This document shows, one piece after another, positions 25,101 to 36,790 of a stretch of DNA of 64,000 bases (its first letter is position 1; each line of letters begins with the position of its first letter). Both the position numbers and the translations under genes were made by a program. The stretch covers positions 17,174,001 through 17,238,000 of the forward strand of contig OU612072.1 in the NCBI GenBank assembly GCA_914767715.1, read 5' to 3'. Under the pieces are notes generated by a model. The model saw nothing but the letters and a program-made list of their open reading frames with translations, did no database searches and had not been told where the DNA came from. Origin of the DNA: Membranipora membranacea (taxonomy: Eukaryota > Bryozoa > Gymnolaemata > Cheilostomatida > Membraniporidae).

Positions 25101-28100
25101 TTGCAACCTCAGAGTGCAGAGCGGATTGCATGACGTCACATTACTAACATATAAACCTCAGCTGATCGTCAGAGGATCGATGTGTGTATAAAATCTAATT
25201 GAGGATCCACTGAGGTTGTAACTGCTGTCAATGTGTTGAGGCCATAACATGTAGAACGTTTAAAGATACCAACCCAAATAGCTGACTAGGGAAGGGTCAC
25301 CTCCACATCAAGGTAAAAATCTGATATAATATTCAAAAAAAAATTGGATTAAACAATCTGCTTACCATATGTATCAACAACTTTGAAGGCACTGAAGATT
25401 TCTCTCAGTGGAACTTGTCTAGTGCCAGCTCCAAAAAGGTTTCTAATCATTGTATGTCCAAATCTGAAAGCTGCTGATGAGAACTCAGTACTGCAAAATA
25501 GTTATAATTGTAATAATAATATAATACACAATGTCCTCTCAGTAATATAATCGACGGAGATATGTTATCTGTTTTTGTCTTCTATGATAAAGGCAGGTTT
25601 ACAGCATCCCAACAATCATCATACAGTATACTTGAACTGGACTCTCTGGGAATTCCAGAAAATGTGCATTGTGGGATACATGTCAAAAGATTTAGCTTTG
25701 ATCATCAAGTTTGTCAGCCCTAAGGTCTAAACCCAGTTCAAGATGGTTAACTCTGTCCTGTTATAGGATAGGACTTGTGACCAATATCTGTGGGTGTATA
25801 TATAGATTATAGCCAACCGATCAGATAGCTAGCAATCCTTCAGGTGAGTTTTCCCGTGTTGAGAGTATGCGCAGATGGGGTCGGAAGGGGAGACCTTGAG
25901 TACTACATACACTATTGAAGCATCAGCTTTATTTCCACACAAAATATAACCCTAGAGGAGTGGATATCATCTAGATTTAAGTTTAGCTAGCTGTGGAGTG
26001 AGTTTATATTTGACTTATAGGGTGAGAAAGTGATAGCTAGCCTTAAACTTAATAAAATAATAAATAATTATGCAATGTAAAACCCATGCGAAATGCAAAC
26101 TATTCCTCCTGCAGATTCTTTGCACATTTGCGGGGTACCTTTGATACTACTTACACTATTGAAGCATCAGCGTTAGGGTTGTAACCAGTGAATCTCCCGC
26201 TATCCATTAGGCGGAGGTTATAACGGGAGATGATGGCTGACCCGACGACCTCTGGTAGGAACTCTCTATAAGTGATCCTCTGTAAAATACCTCCGACTAT
26301 CTTACGTGTTACCTAAAATAAACAAAACATCATCTCAATATATAATGTCAATGAGCGAAAATAAGGTCGATATTGAAACCTTGAGGTTTGAAGTTAATAC
26401 ATACGTACAAATTACTAAACAGCTAAAATATATTCTCATCTCAGTGTTGAGCTCACAGAATTATCTCAATCGAAATACTTCACTGGCCAAATGATGGAAA
26501 AACTCCACTCCACTCCATGCCAAAAATAACTGACTTCTGATCTTGCTACTGGATAAAATTTTGCATTGTGGGAAGTTTTAACTGGCTGTGTTAAAATCAC
26601 AGCACTTAAAGTTGTACCTCATATATTTTCTGGTCGAAGTTTTTCAGATTTCTCCAGTGTGGGTTAAGTCTCAGAAGCTCTTCGGCGATTCTGTTGTGTT
26701 CTCTTATGAGGAGTGTATGAATACTACTGAGTCCTGCCTGTTCACTGTTCCTAACATCTCCTCCGAGAAATCTGCACTCCGAAATCATAGAGAAACAGCT
26801 AGCTGGATTTTCTGGGTCAAGCGGCAGCCTCTCTTCACCATTGAGTCCTCTCTGGAATGACAGCGATAGAGTGATAAGATATTGAAGTGGATACTATGGT
26901 GTATGGTTCGGAATTATCTGAATATAAATATGATATGATTTGTGTATGCTCAGTTATTTGTCAAACTGTAGTCTACCTACACCATTGAATTCCATATCTG
27001 GAATAGCATCATTAGCTTTCTTTTGCAAAACAAAGGGCTTGCAAAAATAGCCAGTCCCTAGTAGCAATCTAGTAATGCCCTTATCATCGACACTGTAGGG
27101 GTATAATTACTGTTTGCAATTTTGTAAACAAGACAATTTCTCAGGCTAATTATTCATGCTACTAGGGACAGCCAATCAGATAACAGTCAGATGGGTCCCT
27201 GTGTTTAGTGTCCTAACCGTATAACGCTATGATACTATTTCCATTCTAAGAGAAGAATCTAATTCAGTGACCTACACGCTTTAGAAATAATAGAGAACAC
27301 AACTTACACTTGTCTTCATTTTGCCGTTTATGAATGACCGGAGTGCGGTTGCTTTGATAAGGGTTGTACCATACACATTTGATGCATCAACATAGGCTGT
27401 CAAATCGTTCAACTGGAATCTCTCAACTAAAAATATAGAATATAGAAATTATCTTTGTACAATCAGTGAAAATTGTCTTTTGTGGTACACAGCTACTTAC
27501 AGGATAAAAGTTTCAATAACTTTTGTGAGAATTAAATAGGGATTGTGGTAGCATCATAGCTGTGATTAAACTTGCCTGTGGTCACCACTGAATTAAAAAA
27601 ATTAATATTAAATTTAACTTTTGATTGACATACTAATACTGGAGATATGTATTCCAGAGCGCATATCAGGGATTTTTATCCAAATACTGCATACATCAGG
27701 GGGCGTGATGACCTGACTCCAAGATACAAATTTAAAAATCCTGATTATGATTCCAGCAACCTTTCACTCTAGCTAGGACACCACACCGAACATAACAACA
27801 TTTACCTTCTGAGCTCTATACGAAGGCCCTTAAGTTACTTTCAAAGTGGAACTTACATCTTGCGCTTGGAGGAGGAGGAACAGGAGCGGATCTGAGGAAT
27901 GGGATACAGGTAAGATTTCTGAACACCGTGTCTCCTGTCACATCGAGGGGGAAGCACTCTCTCAAATCATCCACATGTCCTGACTCAGGTACCTCACAGC
28001 ATCGCTCACTGATAAGTAAAATGAATCATATCATAAATAAAATGTAGGATGTAATACAAAACAAACTTACAAACTTATGGACAAATTGAATGCTTTCAAA

Positions 28101-31100
28101 TATAGCTTTCATATTGAAAGTACACTTAATTTGCATCAACAAAGCAGCATAAGGATGGCCCTCAGAACTGGTATCTATTTTTGCGTTTGCTAACTCGGCT
28201 AACTTGTTTTTTGACCAGCAAATATTAGCTATTTACAAACAATCAAATAAAATAATTCAAAATATTCTGGCAAACAAGCCTTATTTACATATGAAATACT
28301 ACCCTAGAGGGGTAAATGTAAGCTAGAGTTAAGGTGAGCTAGCACTCAAGTTTGGCTAGCAGAGGTGATTGTCTATAATGACAGCTTGTATGCAGGGTGA
28401 TTAAATGTTAGCTCGCCTTAAATTTAACTATTTAAAACACATTCAAAATGGCGAACTATTCCTCCTGCGGATTCTTTACTTATCTCTGGACGTTTTTATC
28501 ATCACTTACGCTGTCTCGACAACACCTCCCTCACCATCAGCCTCGGGACTAATAGTGATATCATGGTCGAGGAACTGACCATAGCCCATCATCAAATGAC
28601 TGTGCTCAACACTCAGGTTACTCATCTTATTAAAGACTCCCTTGGATACATTCCTGGCAGTGACTAGATTACCAGGGGAGCGGAAATATGTCCTTCTGGC
28701 GCTGTTAATACCTGTATGAAGAATACACTCATGGGGTTATAGACAAATAATGGGTTGAGAGACTATTGGATGCATGATATGGAATCTTCATGCTCCATTA
28801 CATCTGTCCACCATTTTCCAGGGCTATAGGTATCATATTCTAGAACTTGTTTTATAGTGTATAAACAAGATTTGGATTTAGGTAGGGATAAATCCTTGAC
28901 AATCGTAATTCAATAGTGGTGAAATTAAACAGATCTGCTGCCACATTTCATAATCTCGCTTATTATCCCTATCTAGCCATCACAGAATCCAGTCACCATA
29001 ACCATCAACCGGACATCAGATTGAGAAATAAAAGTAAAAACTTAAAATAGTTGGTTTGTTTTTTGATATAGCCCTTTTTTGCATTTTTGTCTTTTACAGT
29101 TTTACATGGTGCCCATTCACGATGTTTCCATGCTCCGTACAAATGCGGTTTTAGCCCTTTTTTCGAAGCATGGAAACGATTAAGCTATCCATTTTCGTTC
29201 GTATTGGTCATCCGCATTCACAAACCAAATTCGTTCGGATCCTATCGTAATTTTATTGTATTTGATTACATGACAGCCAAAATCCATTCGATTGGATGCG
29301 AATGATCATTTGAAGCATGGAAACTTAGTGATTGTAATATATTCTCATATTGCTTATTCAGACAGACACTCACCATCTCCATAAGCATTAGGAGAGAGAC
29401 GGAGCAGGGGAGTTTTAGCAGCTCCTCGTCTGGGGTCTCTGATGTTGTTACATGTTCCGTCTATGGTTCTGAATTCTGACTTGAAGTCACATATCGGTCG
29501 GATTGCGAAAGGATTTGCTGTGGCTGTAACAAGACAGAGAAGTTCAGGTAATCAAAGGTCAAACAGTTATCTTAAGGTTTTCCTATGTCAGTTACCTATG
29601 TGTTCCCACCCACCGTCATCTACCCTCACATACTCCCACCTGTTCCGACCTAGCCTCACCTAATCTCATTTGTTCTGGCATCTATTCTTATCGATTCTCA
29701 CCTAACTATACAGGTGGTCCAGTGTGGCGTGCTATACCAATGCAACTTGAAATTGTATATCATGACACCAGTTGAGGTCAATACTATTGTACAGGGTAAA
29801 CTGGAGTCGATGCATCTATGCTCTAGCAAGGAGTACCTGTAACCAGTGGCGTATATTAGCACTCACGGCCCATGGATATCCGTGAATGGCTGAATAGCTC
29901 AGTGTGTAGAGTGTCTGACTAATAATCAGTTTGTTGTGGGTTCGAATCCCATCAAGGTCAGCTTTTTTTTCAAATGGGTGCTTTATAACTGGAGCATTTT
30001 TACCGTAATCTTCTACTGCTATTGAGTTGTTTTCTGAAAGTACCCAACAGCTCAGTGAGCTATTGAAATACCTCTCTGCTTGCACTATTTTGCTACCGAT
30101 ATGCAAAAATTTCCGTGGTGTGAAGTCGCTTTAGCGCCCCTCCCACACCCTCCCCGCCACGCCTACGGCGTGTGGATCGGGCTGTGCCCGATCATTATGC
30201 TCATCTCTAAAAAGTCAGTGAGTGAAATTTTTTAGAATATACGCCCCTGCCTGTAACCCCATAGCTCAAGTTGTCAGGTGGGTGGTTTTGTGCCCAGGAA
30301 TTATATAGCAGTGATGCCACACTGGTTTGAATGCGGACAGTGCCCTGATTTTGTCCGATTGATCATGCACCTCAAAGTACGAAAATGTAAAGCAAATCAG
30401 AGGCATAACCTCAATTTGAACAAAAACGGCCCACTCAAATTAGAAAAAACCATTTTAATAAATCTTCAGAAATTAGTTCATCATTGATCAATTAATTGAA
30501 TCATCACGACATTTGAAACTTGGTGGAAGCAATAAAATTGATTTACAGCCAGATTAAACTGCTTTTCTGTCCACAGGTAAGTGTTGTCATTGACATTGGC
30601 TTATGACTGTAATTATCAGAGAGGAAGAGGAACTGAAGATTGATGGGATAATTTGTCACAGCTTATAATTGCCATGTTACCACTAATAGTGATTGATAAG
30701 AACAGATTGGGCGACATGTGAAGTGTGGACGGCGAGGTCAACTGGAAACTAAAATTAACTCTCTCTATATATCAACAACCTGGCTTTAACTGAGTGCTTG
30801 GATTCCGTTTGCAGGTGGATCGGAGTAAAGCCGGCAATCTAACCCTCACTATCAGTATGTGATCTTTGACATTAGCATTTCGTTGAGAGGTCAAGGTTAT
30901 GACAGGAATAAGACAACGACATGACAGGAATAAGTTAAGCGGAGTCAATAGACGCCTGAACTTCTCTGAGGAGGATTTGGTACTCAAACTTATGATCTGA
31001 TAACCCTTCTTTGTTGATACCCAGTGGTAGCATTTCCAGCATTCTCAGTCTAACATTGACGTATCGATGATGGTCATTCTGATGTCAGAGGATGCTGTGA

Positions 31101-33893
31101 TGAATGCTACCGCTAATTTCCGCAATCACGAGTTACAGGTGACACAAAATAAGGCAAAGATTAGGCATCTATGAATGTCAAAATTCCCACTATGGAACTT
31201 CAAAAATAGTATTCTGGTAAAATTAGGTTTATCCCCTCACTTATTTCATGATTTAACAAAGCCACATGGAATCTGGAAAATTTAGGTGTGGAATACTTTT
31301 TAACACATCCTACTGTGAGGTGAGGGTAGGGTGTTATTATGGTCAAACAGAATTATCCGTTTGTAGGAAGGAATTGTTTGAATTGGCGTTGGAAAGTCTG
31401 AGAAAAATGATAGTGGCAGTAAAGGGAAGGGAAGTAATCACGGGCCGGGATTAAACGGCTGTAAACACAACATTGACAACAAACTACCCCCAACCCTTTT
31501 TCTCAGCCTATCAAGCTGTTTATCTAGTTTTCTGAGGCCACTACAAACTAAAAGTTGACTAACATTTTTAGGAAATTTTGACAAAATGGTTTTCTAGATA
31601 TTTTAGTGTGATGATATCATTGATTGCTATTTAATTAACATCTAGGTGTGTCGGCTCCTACTGTGGCCTCACGTCATTTCCCTGTTGGCAGTTAATCCCC
31701 CACAAATCTGTCAAAAATGTTGATTAGGCACATCATTCCCTTGGCCCTTGGTATACACGGACCAGGAAATCATTTAGGAAGCTGGTGTCTTGATTGATGG
31801 CTCTAGATTAAACACACACACACACACGTGCCATAAGTCTAGCAGGGATTAAACTCAAATGTGTTACGTCCCCTACAAGTTATGGTAATTTCCACTTTGG
31901 TCAAGTTAAAAGGAGTTGGTTGGAGCTTTGATCATTAATCTCTCAATGACTCAATGGAAAAGCATGAAGGTAAATCTGTTTGATTCGACAGAAAGGAAGT
32001 CTTAAATGATGGTAGATGTTATTAAGATAGCATCAAATCACTGGTCTGATTATCTTCCTCCTTCCCGCCTGGCACACAAAAAAGAGAGAAGGGATATAAA
32101 CTCTTGCAACCTTTGAACACTCAGAAAACTTAATGATCAATGGAATTTTAATAACAAGATGTTAGAAAATCTGCTAAGAGGTAATAATTATTGGAAATAG
32201 CCCAATACGTGTAGGAAGGTAAATCAAAGCTAATCATTTTTCTGTCATTTGATTTACCTGCTACGCTTGTATGCATCAGATGTAAAAGGTAGAGATGATA
32301 TATTCTGATTGACACACTTATAATTACCTGCCAGGTAAAACCTAATTTGACACCTATGTTATTCACTGACTAGTGTAATATTGATTAAATTTTTTAAGCT
32401 GTCAAGTCATTTAAATTATGGATAGATATATACTTACAATCTCTGTTGGGGCGCCCTCTAAAATGAGACAAAACAACATTCATGTAACTTATTTGATGCT
32501 ATTTATACAATTTTCTGGTTGGACATAAATAACATCGATCTAATCAAAACACAACAAAAATATATAAATAATTCAAATTAGATTAGGCCATGTTGCTTCT
32601 GCCTCATCGAAAACGGATAAGCCTGCAATGGCGGACAAGGAATAGGTTTTTTACATTACATTTAGCATAGAACGCACAGTGTTCAATGGACAGTATGTTT
32701 AGTATAGCCTAGCTAAGAGAAAATAATTAAGTCTAAATTCATTTTTATCTCACAGTAGACCTGCAAATTCCCCAAATAGACCTAGGATTAGAACTAGGAT
32801 TTGGACTGGACTAAAACCAGGACTAGGACTAGGACTAAGACTAAAACAAGGACCAAAACCAAGACTAGGACTAGGACTAGTACTAGAAATAGGACTAGCA
32901 CTAGGATCAGGACTAGAACTAGCACTACTAGGACTAGAACTAGCACTACTACGCTAGGATTGCTAGGAGGGCTAGGACTACCAAAAAGCATCTGATATCA
33001 CATGATCTTCCGATCTTTATTTCTTAAAATGATGAAAAAAATGATAAAGTTTAGTAAAAATGTGGATTTCTGTTTAAATTAGTTTAGTGATTACTTACTG
33101 TAGTCTGTCCAGTTGAGCGTTGAACACTGACATCAGATTCATGAGGGAGAACCTCGGATCATCAGGATCGTTAACTGAGCGTGAGATGTGGTGTCTCTCC
33201 GCTCTCAGAGATGCCCTGCAAATTATAAAAAATATTCAAATAACAAACACCTACACATCAGAGGTAGTCAATGTGGTGGCTCTGATTGGTTTGGTTGTGT
33301 TAGCCCAACAAATAAATAAATAAATAAATAACAAATAAAAAATAGAAAATAGAAAATAGAAAATATATATTGATATGAGTTGATGAGCACACAAACTTAC
33401 GGTTTGAAGGGGCTGTAAAATTTGACCTTAATTAAATGACAAGCAAATTAGGAATCATCTACTTGATCCAGAAATGTAACTGCATAAACCATAGACTTAC
33501 TATACTACCGTAGTATACTACTATGGTATACTACTTAATATACTATAGTATATTAAGTCTATGGGATAAACCAAAAAGAAAAGTCATGTATGAGGATCTA
33601 GCAAATCAAAATACTCTTGTTGTGCAAGAATATATCTTATACAGAACACAGCACCCAAGCCAAATTGGAGAACTTCAAAAACCCCCTTTTCAAAGACATG
33701 ACAGTATAAATAGTTGACAGGTTTCTAATATTTTCTGTCATCGTTGGAATTGAATTGATACGAAGAATGAATGAATCTTAGTCTCAGTTGTAATGTGTCC
33801 CTGACATTATTCCCGGAAATGAAAACTTAGACAGCAATCTTACCAGCATGTGGTGAATGTGGCTATCAGGCAGACGAGAGTATAGCTCCTCAT
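22199..33893 (-). CDS. Secreted animal haem peroxidase, paralogue 1 (longer C terminus)
   Basis: Sixteen exons on the minus strand: 33893-33844, 33215-33099, 32457-32438, 29523-29374, 28711-28510, 28008-27857, 27426-27308, 26851-26618, 26312-26155, 25490-25366, 24895-24825, 24380-24286, 23856-23729, 23461-23324, 22877-22775 and 22409-22199; 690 aa. MRSYTLVCLIATFTTCWA is a signal peptide. Haem-peroxidase hallmarks appear in order: GTCNN (about 83), GQFLDHD with distal His 162 and haem-linking Asp 161, LTAYVDASNVYG (calcium loop), GDVRNSE with catalytic Arg 304 and Glu 307, [23 protein letters not shown] with proximal His 413, and [10 protein letters not shown] (Asn 482). All key residues of the myeloperoxidase/peroxidasin superfamily are present, so an active peroxide-using oxidant generator is expected, secreted or lumenal. 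There are no Ig or LRR domains, so it is not a full peroxidasin. A Thr/Pro-rich tail of about 50 aa follows the conserved PTLDLSAW. Substrate is unknown. Confidence 0.93.
25935..26130. repeat. Intronic repeat related to 28290-28490
   Basis: It shares ACCCTAGAGGRGT, the palindromic pair of GCTAGC-containing AAGTTTAGCTAGC / GCTAGCCTTAAACTTAA, and the end ACTATTCCTCCTGC followed by GATTCTTT with the stretch near 28290-28490. Each copy sits shortly before the donor side of a peroxidase 1 exon. It could be a MITE or an old intron duplication. Confidence 0.5.
26983..27269. mobile_element. 287-bp non-autonomous hAT-like element (copy A)
   Basis: It starts CATTGAATTCC and ends AATTCAGTG (inverted ends CAYTGAATT). 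It is flanked by exact 8-bp duplications ACCTACAC at 26975-26982 and 27270-27277. Internally TCCCTAGTAGCA is mirrored by TGCTACTAGGGA. It has no coding capacity, lies in the intron between peroxidase 1 exons 7 and 8, and is almost identical to the inverted copy at 49491-49777. Confidence 0.92.
28290..28490. repeat. Intronic repeat related to 25935-26130
   Basis: It begins CTACCCTAGAGGGGTAAATG, has GAGCTAGCACTCAAGTTTGG and GTTAGCTCGCCTTAAATTTA, and ends ACTATTCCTCCTGCGGATTC. Similarity to the 25935 copy is clear at the ends and weak in the middle. Confidence 0.5.
29105..29330. mobile_element. Inverted-repeat element with CACTATGKTTCCATGCTTCGAA ends (copy 1)
   Basis: The left TTCACGATGTTTCCATGCTC is mirrored by TTTGAAGCATGGAAACTTAGTGA on the right. 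A related stretch near 38945-39215 has the same ends (CACTATGGTTCCATGCTTCG and TATGGAAACATAGTG). Target duplications are not clear. It lies in an intron of peroxidase 1. Confidence 0.55.
29844..30249. mobile_element. 406-bp non-autonomous hAT-like transposon containing a tRNA-like sequence
   Basis: The left end CAGTGGCGTATATT and the reverse complement of the right end CAGGGGCGTATATT match at 13 of 14 positions. The element is flanked by a perfect 8-bp duplication CCTGTAAC (29836-29843 and 30250-30257). CAGTGGCG-type ends with 8-bp duplications are typical of hAT elements. No transposase is encoded. Inside are a tRNA-like block (29885-29960) and GC-rich hairpins near 30150-30195 (ACGCCTACGGCGT, GATCGGGCTGTGCCCGATC). 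It lies in peroxidase 1 intron 3. Confidence 0.9.
29885..29960 (+). pseudogene. tRNA-like sequence (Ile AAT-type anticodon loop), degenerate
   Basis: It has an A box (TAGCTCAGTGTGTAGAGTG), an anticodon stem CTGA/TCAG around loop CTAATAA (anticodon AAT, isoleucine), and a T arm GTGGGTTCGAATCCCAT matching the B box. A T-run typical of pol III termination follows. The acceptor stem (5' GGCTGAA against 3' CAAGGTC) pairs poorly, so it is more likely a tRNA-derived relic than a working gene. It sits wholly inside the hAT-like element. Confidence 0.6.
31023..31116. repeat. Short inverted-repeat element
   Basis: AGTGGTAGCATTTCCAGCAT on the left is mirrored by GATGCTGTGATGAATGCTACCGC on the right, about 50 bases apart. 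No other copy or duplication was recognised. Confidence 0.4.
32438..32457 (-). other. 20-base microexon of peroxidase 1 (exon 3)
   Basis: It is bounded by a TTTTAG acceptor and GTAAGT donor on the minus strand, phase 2 in and phase 1 out, reading G-R-P-N-R-D. It joins exon 2 (ending L-Q) to exon 4 (S-T-A-N-P-F). The frame works only if it is included, and peroxidase 2 has a microexon of the same length and phase. Confidence 0.8.
32800..32975. repeat. CTAGGA hexanucleotide-type satellite tract
   Basis: An irregular run of AGGACTAGGACTAGAACTAG hexamers in peroxidase 1 intron 2. It gives spurious open frames of Arg-Thr repeats (plus) and Val-Leu repeats (minus). Confidence 0.9.
33488..33564. 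repeat. Palindromic element with CCATAGACTTA ends
   Basis: CCATAGACTTACTATACTA is mirrored by TAGTATATTAAGTCTATGG, with TA-rich inner palindromes. A smaller relative, CATAGACCTTATGATAAGTC TATG, is near 40930-40953. The flanks share ATAAA. It is probably a short MITE. Confidence 0.6.
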
Positions 33894-33952
33894 ATTGAAT
33901 GCTTCTGTTACTCCTCACTGTGAAGTTATGACCCTGTTTGAAAATTTCTCCA

Positions 33953-33960
33953 AATTTATA
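33953..33960 (-). promoter_or_regulatory. Possible TATA box of peroxidase 1
   Basis: TATAAATT on the minus strand about 60 bases upstream of the start codon, a distance that allows a short 5' leader. Weak evidence in AT-rich DNA. Confidence 0.4.
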
Positions 33961-34521
33961 TCAAAACTGATTATAGTCTAAGGACCCGTGATCAAGGATA
34001 AAAAAATTAGGGAGCTAAAGCTACTATTTCCGCCTTCTTTCTTGTCACCTGTAATTGGCAGGAGTTTCTGTATCTGTCAATAAATCAAATTAAATTTATT
34101 ATTACTGTGTTGATAGATGTGGTGATTGGGTGAAGCAATCATCACATCTATAATTAATCTATCATTGTGTATCTGGTACTGGCTTTATTTCCCTATTTGT
34201 GTTTGTCTTCAGTAGTAGTGGGGGGGGGGGGGGGTTCGGGTTGATCCTAGGAGGGCAACAAGAGGGGGAGTTGACTCTAGTTCAGTTAAGATCAGCACAA
34301 TGACTGCTGATCTGCTGCCACACTCTTTTAGAGCAATAATTCTCATTCATCATTATTATGAGCTGTTAAAATTTCATATTATGAATTGAGTTGACCCCTC
34401 AAAACTATTCCTTACCAGTATGGTATATCCACCCCTGATGACACTTTGGTGTGCCGCTTTTTTAAGCACCTTTTGACAGGAGTAAGAAAACATGCTGACG
34501 ATCCCACACAGGTGCTCTTTA

Positions 34522-34588
34522 TAGCCTGGGCAGGCTGTGAAGGGTGGTTGGGGGGACACCACCCACCCACCACAGCCTGCCCAGGCTA
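34522..34588. mobile_element. Palindromic MITE with TAGCCTGGGCAGGCTGTG ends
   Basis: TAGCCTGGGCAGGCTGTG is mirrored by CACAGCCTGCCCAGGCTA around a loop of about 31 bp. The flanks TGCTCTTTA and TGCTCCTAA match at 7 of 9 positions. It has the same TAG...CTA termini and loop style as the TAGCCTGTCTTGACAAGC family, but different arms. Confidence 0.7.
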
Positions 34589-36539
34589 TGCTCCTAACCA
34601 TTCTCGAAATGGGGTTTGTCCCTATTATTGTATTTACAGGTATATCATATTACTTTATATGACATTATTTTAGAAACATAAATTTTATCTTTTGCTGGTA
34701 TATGAGGAGAAGACAGTATTCTTGTGTGATCGTATGAGATCTAAGATGAATAATTGCTGCGGTAAGTGGCGCTGGGGGAAATTTCAGCACACCTCTAAAC
34801 AAGGAAGACATGACTCACTCAGTAGGGGAAAGCCACAAATCAACTGATAATTCAGTTTTCCTTTTGATATAAGAGTTTGTTGGGGAGAGTTCAAAATCTT
34901 TTCTGTCAAATCAATAAGAAAATGTGTCATGTTTTTGGCAGTTAATGACAGTTGGCCTCGGTAAGAGTGTCAGAGTTTTGTTAATTCGTCAGACCAAGAC
35001 CTAATCATATGGCGGTTTACCTGTCAAACAGATAAAACATTAATTCAGAAGCAAGCTTTTCCACAAATAATTTCAAATATCTATTATAGGATGAAATTTC
35101 TGTCCACTCCTAGATTGCAGTACATAAATGACGGAAGACCTTTTATACAAACGCATTGGTTGCTGTGATGCAGCAGATATCGAACGACAGTAGAACGGTT
35201 ACAAATTATATATCTTAATAGCGGAGTTGTTTTCAATTGAGCACAACACCTTGAGTAAAAACCGAATCATCCCATCGCCATAAATTTATAATAACAGGTT
35301 ATAGACAGAATTGGATTATTGGATAGCTTTGGTACACCTCATCTCATATTCACCGTTAAATATATATATATATATATGTCAGCTCATACCAGTATGCCGT
35401 AGGATAGACACATGTGTACCTATACACACAGGTAATGTATTTATACATGATTCTGATAAGGTTCTTGATATTGGGCTTTCATGTACGAATGCGCTTTTTA
35501 CCTACTGCACATACGTTACAAATAACAATTTCAGGTTAAATTTTAATTTGACCTGGACCATTTCTTGCTCTCTGATCATGTTCATGTTTGATGGAAATGA
35601 AGAAATGGTTATTAGTCCCAAAAAGTTCGCAATTCAATAAAATAATGTGACTGAATTCTTCTTTATTTAATTGCTTGCAGTAAATATAGTAACTTTATTC
35701 TTTTGCCAAATAAACTCATTACATATTTTCTGTGCTTTGAAACCATTTTTCACATTATTAATCTCCTTGATTTGAATGAATGGCTCATTAATTGCTCTTT
35801 TCAAGATGGCACTACAATCAAAAATGTGGAAACTTTTTTTATTTTGCCTTAGACATAACTTACCTTAGCTTTTTCACCATCAAATACAAGTTAGAAATGT
35901 GGAAGTACCTAAAGACACACTGAGGCAGACTGCAGCTGCTTCCTTTTCTTACTTTGCTTTCATTTCCATGTCAAGATTTACTACAGAGTCAACGACCGCA
36001 AAAACTACACACAAAAAAAAGTTGATTTATTATTTGGCGGAGTTACCTTACCTAATTGCACTTAACAAAGTAAGTGATCTTTATTACAGCCATCATGATT
36101 CAAATCAGGGATGAAGTTACTCTGAATCCCTCCAGACTCATATCCCCCTCGCCTTCCCCTCCGTCAGATGAGTAAGTGAAGTAGTCACCGATAACCCAAT
36201 ACTATACCCAATGACACAATTACTTCCCAGTGAGTTTTACCCAGTCTGACGACATTTTCATAACTATTACAATTTTTAAAAGTGCTTGTATCTTTTGGTA
36301 ATTTTATCAAGCTAAAAAATTGAATCTTCGCTCAATTGACCCCCATCCTCGTTATGGTTGCTCTCATCAGCCACTAATTGAGCCCAACAATTAGTGAAAT
36401 GCAGTGAGATCGGAATCCAGGACCTCTGCCACGCTGAAGGGCAAATCTACCTCCTCCTATTTTTGGGCTGGGGTATGCAGGAATGGGCCAGGCCACTGAT
36501 ATATTATATGGATGAGCCTGAACAAGTGTATGGCTATTT

Positions 36540-36790
36540 ATGTATGGTTGCTCTCATCTTTTATTGGGCCACAAGTTTAGAATCTATTATAGCTGACCCT
36601 TGTAAACTTTTGTCAAGCCGCTTGTCTGATTTTTTGAAGGTTGTTACTGGGGCGTCAATCAATGCCGCCAGATTTTTAGCTTTATCCAGATCCTGACGCA
36701 AAGTTTTATGCTGAAGGCATATCTCCACAGCCACGCTATGTATTTTACCACTGATCCATAAATTCATATCAATGGGTCAGGCACAAAGCC
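36540..36790. repeat. Dispersed repeat family R4, copy 1 (forward)
   Basis: It shares TTTTTGAAGGTTGTTACTGG, TCAATCAAT, GCCAGATTTTTAGCTTTAT, GCCACRCTATGTATTTTAC and TGATCCATAAATTCATATCA with 42880-43050. It also shares, in reverse orientation, AGCTATAATAGATTCTGAAC and other parts with 38400-38620. No coding function was recognised. Confidence 0.65.

Noticed and set aside
29885-29960. Functional tRNA-Ile gene
   Set aside because: The acceptor stem pairs poorly and the sequence lies inside a transposon, so it is recorded as a tRNA-like relic.
32794-32995. Open frames coding for Arg-Thr or Val-Leu repeats
   Set aside because: They are translations of the CTAGGA-type satellite in an intron.
36394-36767. 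100-codon plus and 68-codon minus frames
   Set aside because: They overlap repeat family R4, whose other copies do not keep the frames.
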